From the NCBI RefSeq assembly GCF_000716715.1, contig NZ_JNYJ01000014.1, forward strand, positions 1 to 64,000: a stretch of 64,000 nt of DNA, read 5' to 3'. Within the stretch, counting starts at the first letter, position 1. Each line of letters begins with the position of its first letter. The notes under the pieces are model-generated. The model did not search any database and was not told where the DNA came from. It saw only the letters and a program-made list of their open reading frames with translations. Below are positions 1-9,710 of the stretch, piece after piece. A program made the translations under genes and the position numbers. This stretch comes from Dactylosporangium aurantiacum (GTDB taxonomy: Bacteria; Actinomycetota; Actinomycetes; Mycobacteriales; Micromonosporaceae).

Positions 1-77
1 TGGTGCACGCCGCGGCGACCCCGGGCAGCAAGGGCTTCGCCGTGCCGGACACCGCGAAGGAGCTCGTCGACGCCTGA
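1..77 (+). CDS. 3' end of an unidentified gene (24 codons)
   Basis: An open frame enters from the left edge (first full codon at position 3) and stops with TGA at 75-77. The visible tail ends GFAVPDTAKELVDA. It is too short to assign a family. A strong hairpin follows the stop, which supports a real gene end here. Confidence 0.5.
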   Translation, partial: VHAAATPGSKGFAVPDTAKELVDA

Positions 78-101
78 GCCGCATCACCACGACACAGCCA
101 C

Positions 102-136
102 GGGACCCGGGCCTCCACCAGGAGCGCCCGGGTTCC
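102..136 (+). terminator. Hairpin after the left-edge gene
   Basis: Arms 102-112 and 126-136 pair over 11 bp with one G-U, and an inner 4-bp stem (113-116 with 121-124) closes an ACCA loop. There is no T tract, as is common in GC-rich actinomycetes. It lies 25 nt after the TGA at 75-77. Confidence 0.6.
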
Positions 137-208
137 GGCGCGTCGCAGGTCCGTCAGGTACCGGCTACGATGTGCGCTCGACGGGTGGGTCAAGGTGAAG
201 GACGACGT

Positions 209-799
209 GTGACGGTGACCAGCGGGCACGTCCGCGGTGTCGTCCGGTGCCTGTACGCGGCACCGGCGCTGCTCGCCGGGGTGCTCGGCTGTCTCGGCGC
301 CCAGGGGCTGACCGGCCGGCTGCTCGCCCACACCCACGGCGCCGCGCACGGCATGGCCGCGGGTGTGCCGCACGTGCACGACCGGCTCGCGGCGTCCGCG
401 CTGCTCGCCGGGTGCCTCGTCACGGTGTCGCTGGCGGCCGCCCTCGCCGCCGCCGGGCGCCGCGCCGCCACCCGCGCCGCCGTCATGTGGGCGAGCGGAC
501 TGTCGATCATCGCGTTCGTCGTCATCGACCGGCTGTCGCACGGCACCGGCGATGCGCTGCGGCCGTCGTCTCCGCTGCTGGTGCTCACCGGGACCGCCGT
601 GCACGTGTGCGTCGGCGCCGGTGTCGGCCTGCTCTGGTGGCGCTGGCTCGACGGGGTCCGGCCACCGGTCAGCGCCGGCCCGCCCGACCCGCCGGCCGTG
701 GCGCGGCCGGCCCGGAGGCCGCGGCGGGCCGAGCGGTTACGCCGGCCGTGGTGGGTGTCGCCGATCGCCGGGCGCGCACCACCGTGCCGCACCGTGTGA
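209..799 (+). CDS. Small membrane protein with a His-rich loop
   Basis: 196 residues of unknown function. I see four hydrophobic segments: near residues 8-28, 53-77, 88-107 and 121-146. The loop between the first two holds a histidine cluster (HTHGAAHG, then PHVHD), which could bind metal or haem; that is inference. The tail is Pro/Arg-rich and probably cytoplasmic. GTG at 209 is chosen because GAAGGA lies 6 nt upstream; an in-frame ATG at 170 has no such site. The gene precedes a tiny Asp/His-rich membrane peptide and a metal P-type ATPase on the same strand, so a role in metal handling is possible but unproven. Confidence 0.6.
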   Translation: MTVTSGHVRGVVRCLYAAPALLAGVLGCLGAQGLTGRLLAHTHGAAHGMAAGVPHVHDRLAASALLAGCLVTVSLAAALAAAGRRAATRAAVMWASGLSIIAFVVIDRLSHGTGDALRPSSPLLVLTGTAVHVCVGAGVGLLWWRWLDGVRPPVSAGPPDPPAVARPARRPRRAERLRRPWWVSPIAGRAPPCRTV

Positions 800-921
800 G
801 CACAGCACCGCCGCCAACGCCGGTCCTCCGCCGACCGGATCCCTTTCGCCGCACACGTACGCCGCTGCCGCCAGCCGGTCCCGGCCGGTGCCGCCCGGCG
901 ACGACAGCACCGGGAGCATGC

Positions 922-1077
922 ATGCGACTCGACGACCACGACGACCACGACAACGACGGCGACAACGACGGCGATGACGACCGGGCCCGGGTGCAGGGCT
1001 CAGGGGCGATGATCCTCCTCGGCGTCATCGGCATCCTCGTCATCATCGGTTTCCTGTACTCCGTGATGGCCCAGTGA
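922..1077 (+). CDS. 51-residue Asp/His-rich single-pass membrane peptide
   Basis: The first 20 residues are almost only Asp, His, Asn and Gly (for example DDHDDHDNDGDNDGDDD). A hydrophobic segment follows (MILLGVIGILVIIGFLYSV, about residues 30-48), so this looks like an anchored peptide with a polar acidic head. GGGAG lies 5 nt before the ATG, and a perfect 34-bp palindrome begins 8 nt after the stop, which argues for a real gene. No family is recognised. The head could chelate divalent metal, and the gene sits just upstream of a heavy-metal P-type ATPase; both points are inference. Confidence 0.6.
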   Translation: MRLDDHDDHDNDGDNDGDDDRARVQGSGAMILLGVIGILVIIGFLYSVMAQ

Positions 1078-1084
1078 CGTTCCG

Positions 1085-1118
1085 CCCGGTGGCGGGGTCC
1101 GCGGACCCCGCCACCGGG
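1085..1118 (+). terminator. Perfect 34-bp palindrome after the small peptide gene
   Basis: Arms 1085-1100 and 1103-1118 are exact reverse complements (16 bp each) with a 2-nt centre. It starts 8 nt after the TGA at 1075-1077. No T tract. Confidence 0.6.
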
Positions 1119-1126
1119 ACGCGGAC

Positions 1127-1140
1127 GGGTCATCCGGCCC
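1127..1140 (+). promoter_or_regulatory. Weak DosR-like box
   Basis: GGGTCATCCGGCCC matches 11 of 14 positions of the local box GGGACCWWCGGCCC. It lies 123 bp before the P-type ATPase start, further than most boxes in the window, and has no clear partner. Confidence 0.3.
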
Positions 1141-1262
1141 TGGCCCGGGCGGCCCGCGAGGGCGCAGCCTGGAACTGACCTCCCCGGCGGTGCCTCGTGC
1201 CCCCGATCTGCCACACGGCACCCGGCCGGCCGGGACGGCGGTGACGGACGGAGGGCCGCACG

Positions 1263-3572
1263 GTGTGGTGGCGACGGCGCGAACAGATCCTGTTCCTCGC
1301 GACCGGGGTGCTGACGGTGGCCGGCGTGGCCGGCTGGGTGGCCGGCGGGGCCGGCATCGCGACGGCGGCCTGGACGGCCGCGACGGTGGTCGGGCTGCTG
1401 TACTCGACCGGCTCGCTGGCGGTCGCGGTGCGCCGCCGCCAGCCGAGCGTCGACGTGATCGCCTGGCTGGCGCTGGCCGGCGCCCTGGCGGTCGGTGAGG
1501 TGTTCGCCGGCGCGGTGGTCGCGGTGATGCTGGCCAGCGGCGCGCTGCTGGAGGCCCGGGCCGCGGCCCGGGCGCGACGGGAGCTGCACGCGTTGGTGGC
1601 GCGGGCACCCCGCACGGCGCGGCGGCAGACTCCGCACGGGGCGGTCGAGGTGCCCGTCGACCAGGTGGCGGTCGGTGACCGGCTGCTGGTGGGCGCGGGC
1701 GAGATCGTCCCGGTCGACGGCCGGCTGCTGGACGACGCGGTGCTGGACGAGTCCGCGTTGACCGGTGAACCGCTGCCGGTGACCCGCCGGGCCGGCGACG
1801 ACGTGCGCAGCGGGACCGTCAACACCGAGGCGCCGGTCGGGCTGGTGGCCACCACCACCGCGGCGGCCTCGACGTACGCGGGCGTCGTGCGGCTGGTCGA
1901 GCAGGCGCAGGCGGGCAGCGCCCCGTTCGTGCGGGTCGCCGACCGGGTCGCCGTCGCGTTCGTGCCGGTGACGCTGCTGCTGGCCGGGGCCGCGTGGTTG
2001 GCGGCCGCGGACCCCACGCGGGCGGTGGCCGTGCTGGTGGTCGCGACGCCGTGCCCGCTGCTGCTGGCCGCGCCGATCGCGATCATGTCGGGGTTGTCCC
2101 GGGCGGCGCGCGGCGGGGTGATCGTCAAGGGTGGTGCCGCGCTGGAGCGGCTCGCGACCGGGAAGGTGCTGCTGTTCGACAAGACCGGCACCCTGACCGG
2201 TGGCCGGCCGGCCCTGACCGACGTGGTCACCCCACCCGGCGGGCTGGACGCCGACGAGGTGCTGCGCCTCGCCGCCGGCCTGGAGACGGTGTCCGCCCAC
2301 GTGCTGGCCGCGGCGATCGTGACCGCGGCCCGTGACCGTGGCCTGCCCGCCGGCGGTCCGCACCAGGTACGTGAGGTGCACGGCTACGGCGTCGAGGGGG
2401 TCGTCGACGGCCGGCGGGTCCGGCTGGGCAAGGCGGCCTGGATCGTGACCGGCCAGGCGCCGGCGTGGGTCCGGCACGCCCGCCGGCGGGCGGCCCTGGA
2501 CGGGTCGCTGGCGGTGTTCGTGGCGGTGGACGGCGCACCGGCCGGCGTCCTGCTGTTGGAGGATCCCGTACGGCCGCAGGCACCCCGGATGGTCCGTGCG
2601 CTGCGGGCCGCGGGCATCGCCCGGGTCGTGCTGGTCACCGGCGACCGTGCCGAGACCGCCGAGGCGGTGGGCCGCGTGGTGGGCGTCGACGCGGTGCACG
2701 CGGACTGCGACCCGGCGGACAAGGTGGCGCTGGTCCGTGCCGAGCAGCGGCACGGGCCGACGGTCATGGTCGGCGACGGCATCAACGACGCTCCGGCCCT
2801 GGCCGCCGCGGGTGTCGGCGTCGCCCTCGCGGCGCGCGGGGCGACGGCGTCGGCCGAGGCCGCCGATGTGGTGCTCACCGTGGACCGGATCGACGCGCTC
2901 GCCGACGCGGTCCTCATCGCCCGCCGGTGCCGCACGATCGCCGCGGCGGCCGTCGGTGCCGGGATGGGTGCCTGCGCCGTGGCGATGGTCGTCGCCGCCG
3001 CCGGCCACCTGCCGCCGGCCGTGGGTGCGGTGCTGCAGGAAGGCATCGACCTCGCCGCGATCGGCATCGCGCTGACCGCGCTGCTGCCGGTACGGCTGCA
3101 CACGGTCGCGATGCGCCCGGCGGACGTCGCGGTCGCGCGGCGCCTGTACACCGAGCACCGCGGGGTGCGCGCCCTGGTGGAGCAGGTCCGGACGGTCGCC
3201 GACGACCTGCTGGACCCCCCGTTCGACCTGGCCCCCGTCCGGGTGCTACTGGCCCGGCTGCAGGCCGAGCTGCTGCCGCACGAACGGGCCGAAGAAGCGC
3301 AGCTGCTGCCGATCGTGGCCCGGGCGCTCGGCGGGTCCGGGGCAGCCGGTGCGCTCAGCCGCACGCATGCCGAGATCGAGCACCAGGTCAGCCGGCTCCG
3401 CCGGAGCCTGGAGGACCTGCCGGACAGCGCCCAGCCCGAGGACGTCGTCGACGTCCGGCGGGTGCTGTACGGCCTCTACGCCGTCCTGCGGCTGCACAAC
3501 GCCCAGGAGGAAGAGGACGCGTTCAGCCTCATCCCGGCGCGGCGGCGGGCACCGGTGTCGGTACGGTCCTGA
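1263..3572 (+). CDS. Heavy-metal P1B-type ATPase fused to a C-terminal hemerythrin-like domain
   Basis: 769 residues. Residues about 7-90 hold the first membrane helices. The actuator has DESALTGEP, a TPCPL motif takes the place of the usual CPC in the metal-binding helix, and the phosphorylation site is DKTGTLT with Asp306. The hinge is GDGIND at 504-509. There is no N-terminal metal-binding domain. After the last helix pair (about 560-610), residues about 620-760 form a helical HHE/hemerythrin-like domain with LPHERAEEAQ, RTHAEIEHQ and LRLHNAQEEED as probable di-iron ligands. GTG at 1263 has GGAGGG 7 nt upstream. The metal cannot be assigned from TPC. An oxygen- or iron-sensing tail on an efflux pump fits the hypoxia theme but is inference. 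Confidence 0.85.
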   Translation: MWWRRREQILFLATGVLTVAGVAGWVAGGAGIATAAWTAATVVGLLYSTGSLAVAVRRRQPSVDVIAWLALAGALAVGEVFAGAVVAVMLASGALLEARAAARARRELHALVARAPRTARRQTPHGAVEVPVDQVAVGDRLLVGAGEIVPVDGRLLDDAVLDESALTGEPLPVTRRAGDDVRSGTVNTEAPVGLVATTTAAASTYAGVVRLVEQAQAGSAPFVRVADRVAVAFVPVTLLLAGAAWLAAADPTRAVAVLVVATPCPLLLAAPIAIMSGLSRAARGGVIVKGGAALERLATGKVLLFDKTGTLTGGRPALTDVVTPPGGLDADEVLRLAAGLETVSAHVLAAAIVTAARDRGLPAGGPHQVREVHGYGVEGVVDGRRVRLGKAAWIVTGQAPAWVRHARRRAALDGSLAVFVAVDGAPAGVLLLEDPVRPQAPRMVRALRAAGIARVVLVTGDRAETAEAVGRVVGVDAVHADCDPADKVALVRAEQRHGPTVMVGDGINDAPALAAAGVGVALAARGATASAEAADVVLTVDRIDALADAVLIARRCRTIAAAAVGAGMGACAVAMVVAAAGHLPPAVGAVLQEGIDLAAIGIALTALLPVRLHTVAMRPADVAVARRLYTEHRGVRALVEQVRTVADDLLDPPFDLAPVRVLLARLQAELLPHERAEEAQLLPIVARALGGSGAAGALSRTHAEIEHQVSRLRRSLEDLPDSAQPEDVVDVRRVLYGLYAVLRLHNAQEEEDAFSLIPARRRAPVSVRS

Positions 3573-3573
3573 G

Positions 3574-3589
3574 ATACCCCAGGGGGTAT
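3574..3589. promoter_or_regulatory. CstR/CsoR-type operator 1
   Basis: ATACCCCAGGGGGTAT, a 16-bp inverted repeat of the class bound by CsoR/CstR (DUF156) repressors. It starts 2 nt after the ATPase gene and 245 bp before the persulfide dioxygenase start. Identical in design to the sites at 3666 and 6863. Confidence 0.75.
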
Positions 3590-3665
3590 ATTCCCGCGAG
3601 GTCGAGTGAGATGTGCCGCCCTGCGGGCCGGTTGACGCCGCCGCTGGTCGAGCTATGGTTGCCGC

Positions 3666-3681
3666 ATACCCCCGGGGGTAT
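3666..3681. promoter_or_regulatory. CstR/CsoR-type operator 2
   Basis: ATACCCCCGGGGGTAT, a perfect 16-bp palindrome 153 bp before the CstB-like start. It lies 92 bp from operator 1. The spacing suggests either two promoters or looping. Confidence 0.8.
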
Positions 3682-3818
3682 CTAAACCGGAAGTTTCCGG
3701 ACCATGGCCGGTGGCAGGGGATCAGTGCGCGGGTGCGCGCGGACCGGCCGACGGTCCTCAGCGGGCACACCGCGGTCCGGGCCACCTTCCGGGCCCGTTG
3801 TCCGAAAGGAACATTCCA

Positions 3819-5201
3819 GTGCCGCACATCTTGCCGATCGACACCGCGACCCTCGGCGACCGCAGCTACCTCGTCCATGACGGGCGGGTCGCGTTCGTGG
3901 TGGACCCGCAGCGCGACATCGACCGGGTCCTGGACCTCGCGGCCGCCGCGGGTGTGGCGATCACCCACGTGTTCGAGACCCACATCCACAACGACTACGT
4001 GACCGGCGGCCTCGCGCTCGCGCAGCGCACCGGCGCCGCGTACCACGTCAACGGTGACGACGCGGTCGCGTTCGACCGGGTCGCGGTCCGCGACGGGGAC
4101 GTCGTCGCCGTCGGCGAGTCCATGACCGTGGAGGTGCTCGCCACCCCGGGACACACCTTCACCCACCTGTCCTACGCGCTGCGCGAGCACGACGAGCCGG
4201 TGGCGGTGTTCTCCGGCGGGGCGCTGCTGTACGGCTCGGTCGGCCGGCCCGACCTGCTCGGGCCCGACCACGCCCGCGACCTCGCCCACCACCAGTACGC
4301 CTCCGCGTGGCGCCTCGCCGGTGCCGTGCCCGAGTCCGCGGCGCTGTACCCGACCCACGGGTTCGGCAGCTTCTGCTCCGCCGGCCAGAGCGACGCCGTC
4401 GCGTCCACGATCGGCCACGAGAAGCGCGTCAACCCGGTGCTGCTGAGCGACGAGCAGGCCTTCGTCGAGGAGATCCTGACGGGACTGGACGCCTGGCCCG
4501 CGTACTACGCCCACATGGGCCCGGCCAACGCCGCCGGCCCCGGCGCGCCGGACCTCTCCACGCCGGCACGGGCCGACGCCGAGCAGCTGCGCGCCCGGCT
4601 CGCCGCCGGCGAGTGGGTCGTCGACCTGCGCAACCGGGTCGCGTTCGCCGCCGGCCACGTCGCGGGAACACTGAACTTCGGCCTCGACGGCAGCTTCGCC
4701 ACCTACCTCGGCTGGCTCATCCCCTGGGGCACCCCGCTCACCCTGCTGGCCGAGACCGCCGAGCAGATCGCCGAGGCGCAGCGGGAGCTCGTCCGCATCG
4801 GCATCGACCGGCCGGCGGCGCACGCCACCGGGGCACCCGCCGGCTGGAGCACCGAGCCGCTGGCCTCGTTCGCCCGGGCCACGTTCGCCGACCTCGCCCA
4901 GGTCCGGCACCACCGGCCGGTCAACGTGCTCGACGTCCGCCGCGACCTCGAGGTCGCCGCCGCGCGGATCGACGGCACCGTCCACGTGCCGCTGCACGAA
5001 CTGCCCGGCCGTCTCGCCGAGGTCCCCGACGGCGAGGTGTGGGTGCACTGCGCCGCCGGCTACCGGGCCTCCATCGGCGCGTCGATCCTCGCCGCGGCCG
5101 GCCGCCGGGTCGTCGCCGTCGACGACGCGTTCGACCGGGCCGCCGACGCGGGACTGCCCGTCGTCACCGCGACGCGCGAGCCGTCCATGGCCGAGCGCTG
5201 A
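3819..5201 (+). CDS. cstB: CstB-like persulfide dioxygenase-sulfurtransferase (MBL-rhodanese-rhodanese)
   Basis: 460 residues. The N-terminal metallo-beta-lactamase domain is of the ETHE1 type, with HIHND at residues 55-59 followed by YVTGG; members oxidise low-molecular-weight persulfides to sulfite with Fe(II) and O2. A middle rhodanese-like domain (about 250-345) lacks an active Cys. The C-terminal rhodanese has the loop CAAGYRA with Cys411, so persulfide oxidation and sulfur transfer can be coupled as in Staphylococcus CstB. GTG at 3819 is chosen because GAAAGGA lies 8 nt upstream; earlier in-frame codons encode Arg/Gly-rich sequence without similarity. It is the first gene of a sulfide-detoxification operon behind two CstR-type operators. 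Confidence 0.9.
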   Translation: MPHILPIDTATLGDRSYLVHDGRVAFVVDPQRDIDRVLDLAAAAGVAITHVFETHIHNDYVTGGLALAQRTGAAYHVNGDDAVAFDRVAVRDGDVVAVGESMTVEVLATPGHTFTHLSYALREHDEPVAVFSGGALLYGSVGRPDLLGPDHARDLAHHQYASAWRLAGAVPESAALYPTHGFGSFCSAGQSDAVASTIGHEKRVNPVLLSDEQAFVEEILTGLDAWPAYYAHMGPANAAGPGAPDLSTPARADAEQLRARLAAGEWVVDLRNRVAFAAGHVAGTLNFGLDGSFATYLGWLIPWGTPLTLLAETAEQIAEAQRELVRIGIDRPAAHATGAPAGWSTEPLASFARATFADLAQVRHHRPVNVLDVRRDLEVAAARIDGTVHVPLHELPGRLAEVPDGEVWVHCAAGYRASIGASILAAAGRRVVAVDDAFDRAADAGLPVVTATREPSMAER

Positions 5202-5274
5202 ACCCACAACCCACCCGCCACGGGCGGCAGCGCCCGCCCCGTCCGATGATTCCGACCGCCCGACGAGGAGCACC

Positions 5275-5876
5275 ATGCGCACCACCGACCCCAGCTGTCC
5301 CGCCGTCATCGACGTGCCCACCCTGCGCCACCGGCTCGACGGGGGTGACGCGCCGCGGATGCTCGACGTGCGGACCCCCGGCGAGTTCCAGGCAGGCCAC
5401 ATCCCGGGCGCCTACAACGTCCCTCTCGACCTGCTGCGGGAGCACCGCACCGAGCTGCTGGCCCACCTCGACGAGGAGGTCGTGCTCGTCTGCCGCTCCG
5501 GCGCCCGGGCCACCCAGGCCCAGCAGGTCCTCGGCCAGGCCGGGCTGCCGAACCTGAAGGTCCTCGGCGGCGGGATCGCCGCCTGGCAGGCCGACGGAGC
5601 GCCGATGCGCCACGGCCGCCCCCGCTGGGACCTCGAACGGCAGGTCCGCCTCGTCGCCGGCGGTGTCGTCCTCGCCAGCGTCCTGATCTCCGTCGCGGTG
5701 CCCGGCGCGCAGTGGGTCGCCGCCGCGATGGGCGCGGGGCTCACCGCCGCCGCGCTCACCGACACCTGCGCGATGGGCATGCTGCTGTCCCGGCTGCCCT
5801 ACAACCGGGGCGCGGCCTGCGATCTGGACAGCGTCGTCGGGCAGCTGCGCGGCACCGCACCCGCCGGCGGGCGGCC

Positions 5877-5880
<4 letters not shown>
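5275..5880 (+). CDS. Membrane rhodanese (rhodanese-DUF2892, YgaP-like)
   Basis: 201 residues. Residues about 8-110 are a single rhodanese domain with active loop CRSGAR (Cys73). The rest is a DUF2892 membrane hairpin with two helices, ending in TDTCAMGMLLSRLPYN, close to the YgaP signature. It probably carries sulfane sulfur at the inner membrane face between persulfide chemistry and export. Its TGA overlaps the GTG start of the exporter gene, so the two are translationally coupled. Confidence 0.88.
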
Positions 5881-7179
<1,299 letters not shown>

Positions 7180-7198
7180 CCGGGGCGGGCGCCGCCCG

Positions 7199-7669
7199 TC
7201 AGCGCCCGCGGGTCGACACGGCCGGCGTGCGGTCCCACACCGCCCGGGCGCCCGAGTCGCCGACCCGGTAGACCTGCACGAGGTTGGCCGCGGCCACGAC
7301 CAGGGCGAGCACCGACAGCGTGACGCCGAGCGCGCCGCGACCCGCCGGGCCGGTCCGGGCGCGGCGGCGCGTCCAGACCAGCGCCACGGCGACGGCGAGC
7401 AGCGGTATGGCGAACCAGATGAGGGTGTCGCCGAGGTGGGCGTGCGCGCCGGGGTCGCCGACCCGGTGCTCCAGGTCCTCCCCGGTGCTGGTGGCGACCG
7501 GGATGGACACCGTCGCGAGCGCGGCGACACCGACGATGAGGGACCCGAACCGGTCCGCCAGCGCCGGACGGACGGCGAGCGCGGTGACACCGAGCACGGC
7601 GAGCGGGAGCAGCACGACCACGGCGTGCACGACGAGCGGGTGCAGCGGCAGTCCGTTGAAGGTGGGCAT
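7199..7669 (-). CDS. DUF2231-type membrane protein
   Basis: 156 residues with four hydrophobic segments. It opens with FNGLPLHPLVVHAVVVLLPLA, the typical DUF2231 start with paired His, and ends in a soluble tail. The family is proposed to bind haem or act in electron transfer, but this is not established for this protein. ATG at 7669 begins that motif. The gene is divergent from the two-component pair, 63 bp away, and its end lies 19 bp from the cstR stop on the other strand. Confidence 0.75.
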   Translation of the reverse strand: MPTFNGLPLHPLVVHAVVVLLPLAVLGVTALAVRPALADRFGSLIVGVAALATVSIPVATSTGEDLEHRVGDPGAHAHLGDTLIWFAIPLLAVAVALVWTRRRARTGPAGRGALGVTLSVLALVVAAANLVQVYRVGDSGARAVWDRTPAVSTRGR

Positions 7670-7732
7670 GGGCACCACCCTGGCAGCGCGATCTTCGAGG
7701 ATTCTTAGCCGGCGGCGTGCCAGGCTTGCGCC

Positions 7733-8422
7733 ATGCCCACCGCCGAGGACGCCGCGCCGGCCCTGCTCCTGGTCGAGGACGAGCGCGAGCTGTCCGACAT
7801 GCTGGTCGAGGTGCTCACCGACGAGGGGTACCGGGTCGACCGCGCCCGCGACGGCCAGGAGGGCCTGCATCTCGGGCTCACCAGGCGCTACGACGTCATG
7901 GTGCTCGACCGGGGCCTGCCCGCGATCGACGGCCTCGACCTGCTGCGCAGGCTGCGCGGGCGGGGCGTCGCGACGGCGGCCCTGCTCCTGACCGCGCGCG
8001 GCGCCGTCGCCGACCGGGTGGAGGGCCTGGACGCCGGCGCCGAGGACTACCTGGTCAAGCCGTTCGACCTGGCGGAGCTGCTGGCCCGGCTGCGGGCGCT
8101 GCGGCGCCGCCACCAGCAGCACGCCGACCGGGTCGCCGTCGGCGGGCGCTGGCTGGATCTCGACGCCAGGCAGGTCCGCGACGACGCCGGCCGCGCGGTG
8201 ACCCTCTCGGACCGCGAATGTGCCCTGCTGCGCACGCTGGCCACCCGGCCACGGCAGGTGTTCAGCCGCGACGACCTGCGCGCGCTGGTGTTCAACGCGG
8301 CCGAGCACCCCGGCGTCGTCGACACCTACGTGCACTACCTGCGGCGCAAGCTCGGCCGCGACGTGATCCGCACCGTGCACGGCCTCGGCTACCAGATCGG
8401 CCCGGCGGAGGGGCCGGCGTGA
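7733..8422 (+). CDS. OmpR-family response regulator
   Basis: 229 residues. The receiver domain (about 10-122) has acidic pocket VEDE, phospho-acceptor Asp59 in VLDRG, and Lys109 in LVKPFD. A winged-helix DNA-binding domain (about 135-225) ends with HYLRRKLG and TVHGLGYQI. The stop overlaps the kinase GTG start, so the pair is co-translated. No target can be read from the sequence; OmpR-type regulators do not bind the DosR-type boxes found here. Confidence 0.92.
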   Translation: MPTAEDAAPALLLVEDERELSDMLVEVLTDEGYRVDRARDGQEGLHLGLTRRYDVMVLDRGLPAIDGLDLLRRLRGRGVATAALLLTARGAVADRVEGLDAGAEDYLVKPFDLAELLARLRALRRRHQQHADRVAVGGRWLDLDARQVRDDAGRAVTLSDRECALLRTLATRPRQVFSRDDLRALVFNAAEHPGVVDTYVHYLRRKLGRDVIRTVHGLGYQIGPAEGPA

Positions 8423-9639
8423 GCGCGGCGCCCGACGCGCGGATGGTCCGCCGGGCGGCCGTCGGCATCGCCGCCCAGGTCGCCGCCGCCGTCGCGGCCA
8501 CCGTGCTGCTCGTCAGCGTGCTCGCCCTCTCGCTCACGGTGCTCGCCGAGCACCGCGACGAGGAGCGGACGGTCCGCGAGGTGACCGTGGCCGCCGGACC
8601 GCAGCTGATCGGCGCCGACGGGGTGGTGCTGCTGCACCGCGACCCGTCCGGCACCGTGCGCGCGGGACCGGCGGTGCCGGACCCGGTGACCCGGCTGGAC
8701 CTCGGGCGGCTGCCTGCCGGCCGGGGCAACGCCAGGGTCGCCGGGCGCGAGTACGAGACGTACGCGGTCGACCGGCCCGACGGCGGCCGGACCGTCGGGC
8801 TGCTCGACGTGACCGTCCGGGAGGAGTCGGGAGAGCGGCTCGTGGGATCGCTGGTCCTCGGCGGCCTCCTCGGCATCGCCGCCGCCGGCGCGGCCGGGCT
8901 GCTGCTCGGCCGCCGCGCGGTCCGGCCGCTGGCCAGGGCGCTGGAGCTGCAGCGGCGGTTCGTCGCCGACGCCAGCCACGAGCTGCGCACGCCCCTGGCG
9001 GTGCTGCACACCCGGGCCGAGCTGATCCAGCGCCGGCTCACCCAGGCCGGGGCGCCCGCCGGGGACCGGCTCCGGGCCGACGTCGCGCAGCTGACCGCGG
9101 ACACCCGCGCCCTGGGCGAGGTGGTGGAGGACCTCCTGCTGTCGGCCGAGCTGCAGCACCGGCCCGCGGCGGGGGTCCCGGTCGACGTCGGCGACCTCGT
9201 CGCCGAGCTGGTCGCGGCCGTCGCGCCGGTCGCCGAACGCCGGGGCGTCACCCTCGCCGCCGACACCGGCGACGGGCGGCTCACGGTGGAGGGCGTGCGC
9301 TCCTCGCTGCGCCGGGCGCTGGCCGCGCTCGTCGACAACGCCCTCGCCCACGTCGACGCGGGCGGCACCGTCACCGTCGGCGCGCACCGCGGCGCCGGCC
9401 GGGTCCGGATCGCGGTCACCGACGACGGCGACGGCCTGGATCCGGCCGAGGCACGCGAGCTGCTGCGCCGCTTCGCGCGCGGCAGCGGCCACGCCGACCG
9501 CGAGGGTCGCCGCTTCGGTCTCGGGCTCGCCCTCGTCAGCGAGGTCGTCGAGGCGCACCGCGGCCGCCTGGAGATCAGCGGCAGGCCCGGCCACGGCGCC
9601 CGGTTCGTCATCGACCTCCCCGCCGCACCGCACCGATGA
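8419..9639 (+). CDS. Sensor histidine kinase partner
   Basis: 406 residues. Two membrane helices (about 12-42 and 141-168) flank an extracytoplasmic sensor region of about 100 residues. Then come a short linker, a HisKA domain with DASHELRTPL (His187), and a HATPase domain with an N box near VDNALAH, DDGDGL and GLGLALV. Signal unknown. It starts at GTG 8419 inside the regulator's stop codon. A 28-bp tandem repeat begins right after its stop. Confidence 0.92.
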   Translation: MSAAPDARMVRRAAVGIAAQVAAAVAATVLLVSVLALSLTVLAEHRDEERTVREVTVAAGPQLIGADGVVLLHRDPSGTVRAGPAVPDPVTRLDLGRLPAGRGNARVAGREYETYAVDRPDGGRTVGLLDVTVREESGERLVGSLVLGGLLGIAAAGAAGLLLGRRAVRPLARALELQRRFVADASHELRTPLAVLHTRAELIQRRLTQAGAPAGDRLRADVAQLTADTRALGEVVEDLLLSAELQHRPAAGVPVDVGDLVAELVAAVAPVAERRGVTLAADTGDGRLTVEGVRSSLRRALAALVDNALAHVDAGGTVTVGAHRGAGRVRIAVTDDGDGLDPAEARELLRRFARGSGHADREGRRFGLGLALVSEVVEAHRGRLEISGRPGHGARFVIDLPAAPHR

Positions 9640-9640
9640 C

Positions 9641-9696
9641 GCCGCACCGATGACGCCGTACGGACGACGCCGCACCGATGACGCCGTACGGACGAC
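9641..9696. repeat. 28-bp direct repeat, two perfect copies
   Basis: Copies at 9641-9668 and 9669-9696 are identical, and a shortened version overlaps the end of the kinase gene. It lies between the converging kinase and cyclic-nucleotide-binding genes. Confidence 0.85.
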
Positions 9697-9710
9697 GCCG
9701 CGCGGCGGGT

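Noticed and set aside
7733..8422. The OmpR-type regulator as the factor that reads the 14-bp boxes
   Set aside because: OmpR-family proteins bind direct repeats; boxes of this inverted type are read by NarL/LuxR-type DevR proteins, and none is encoded here.
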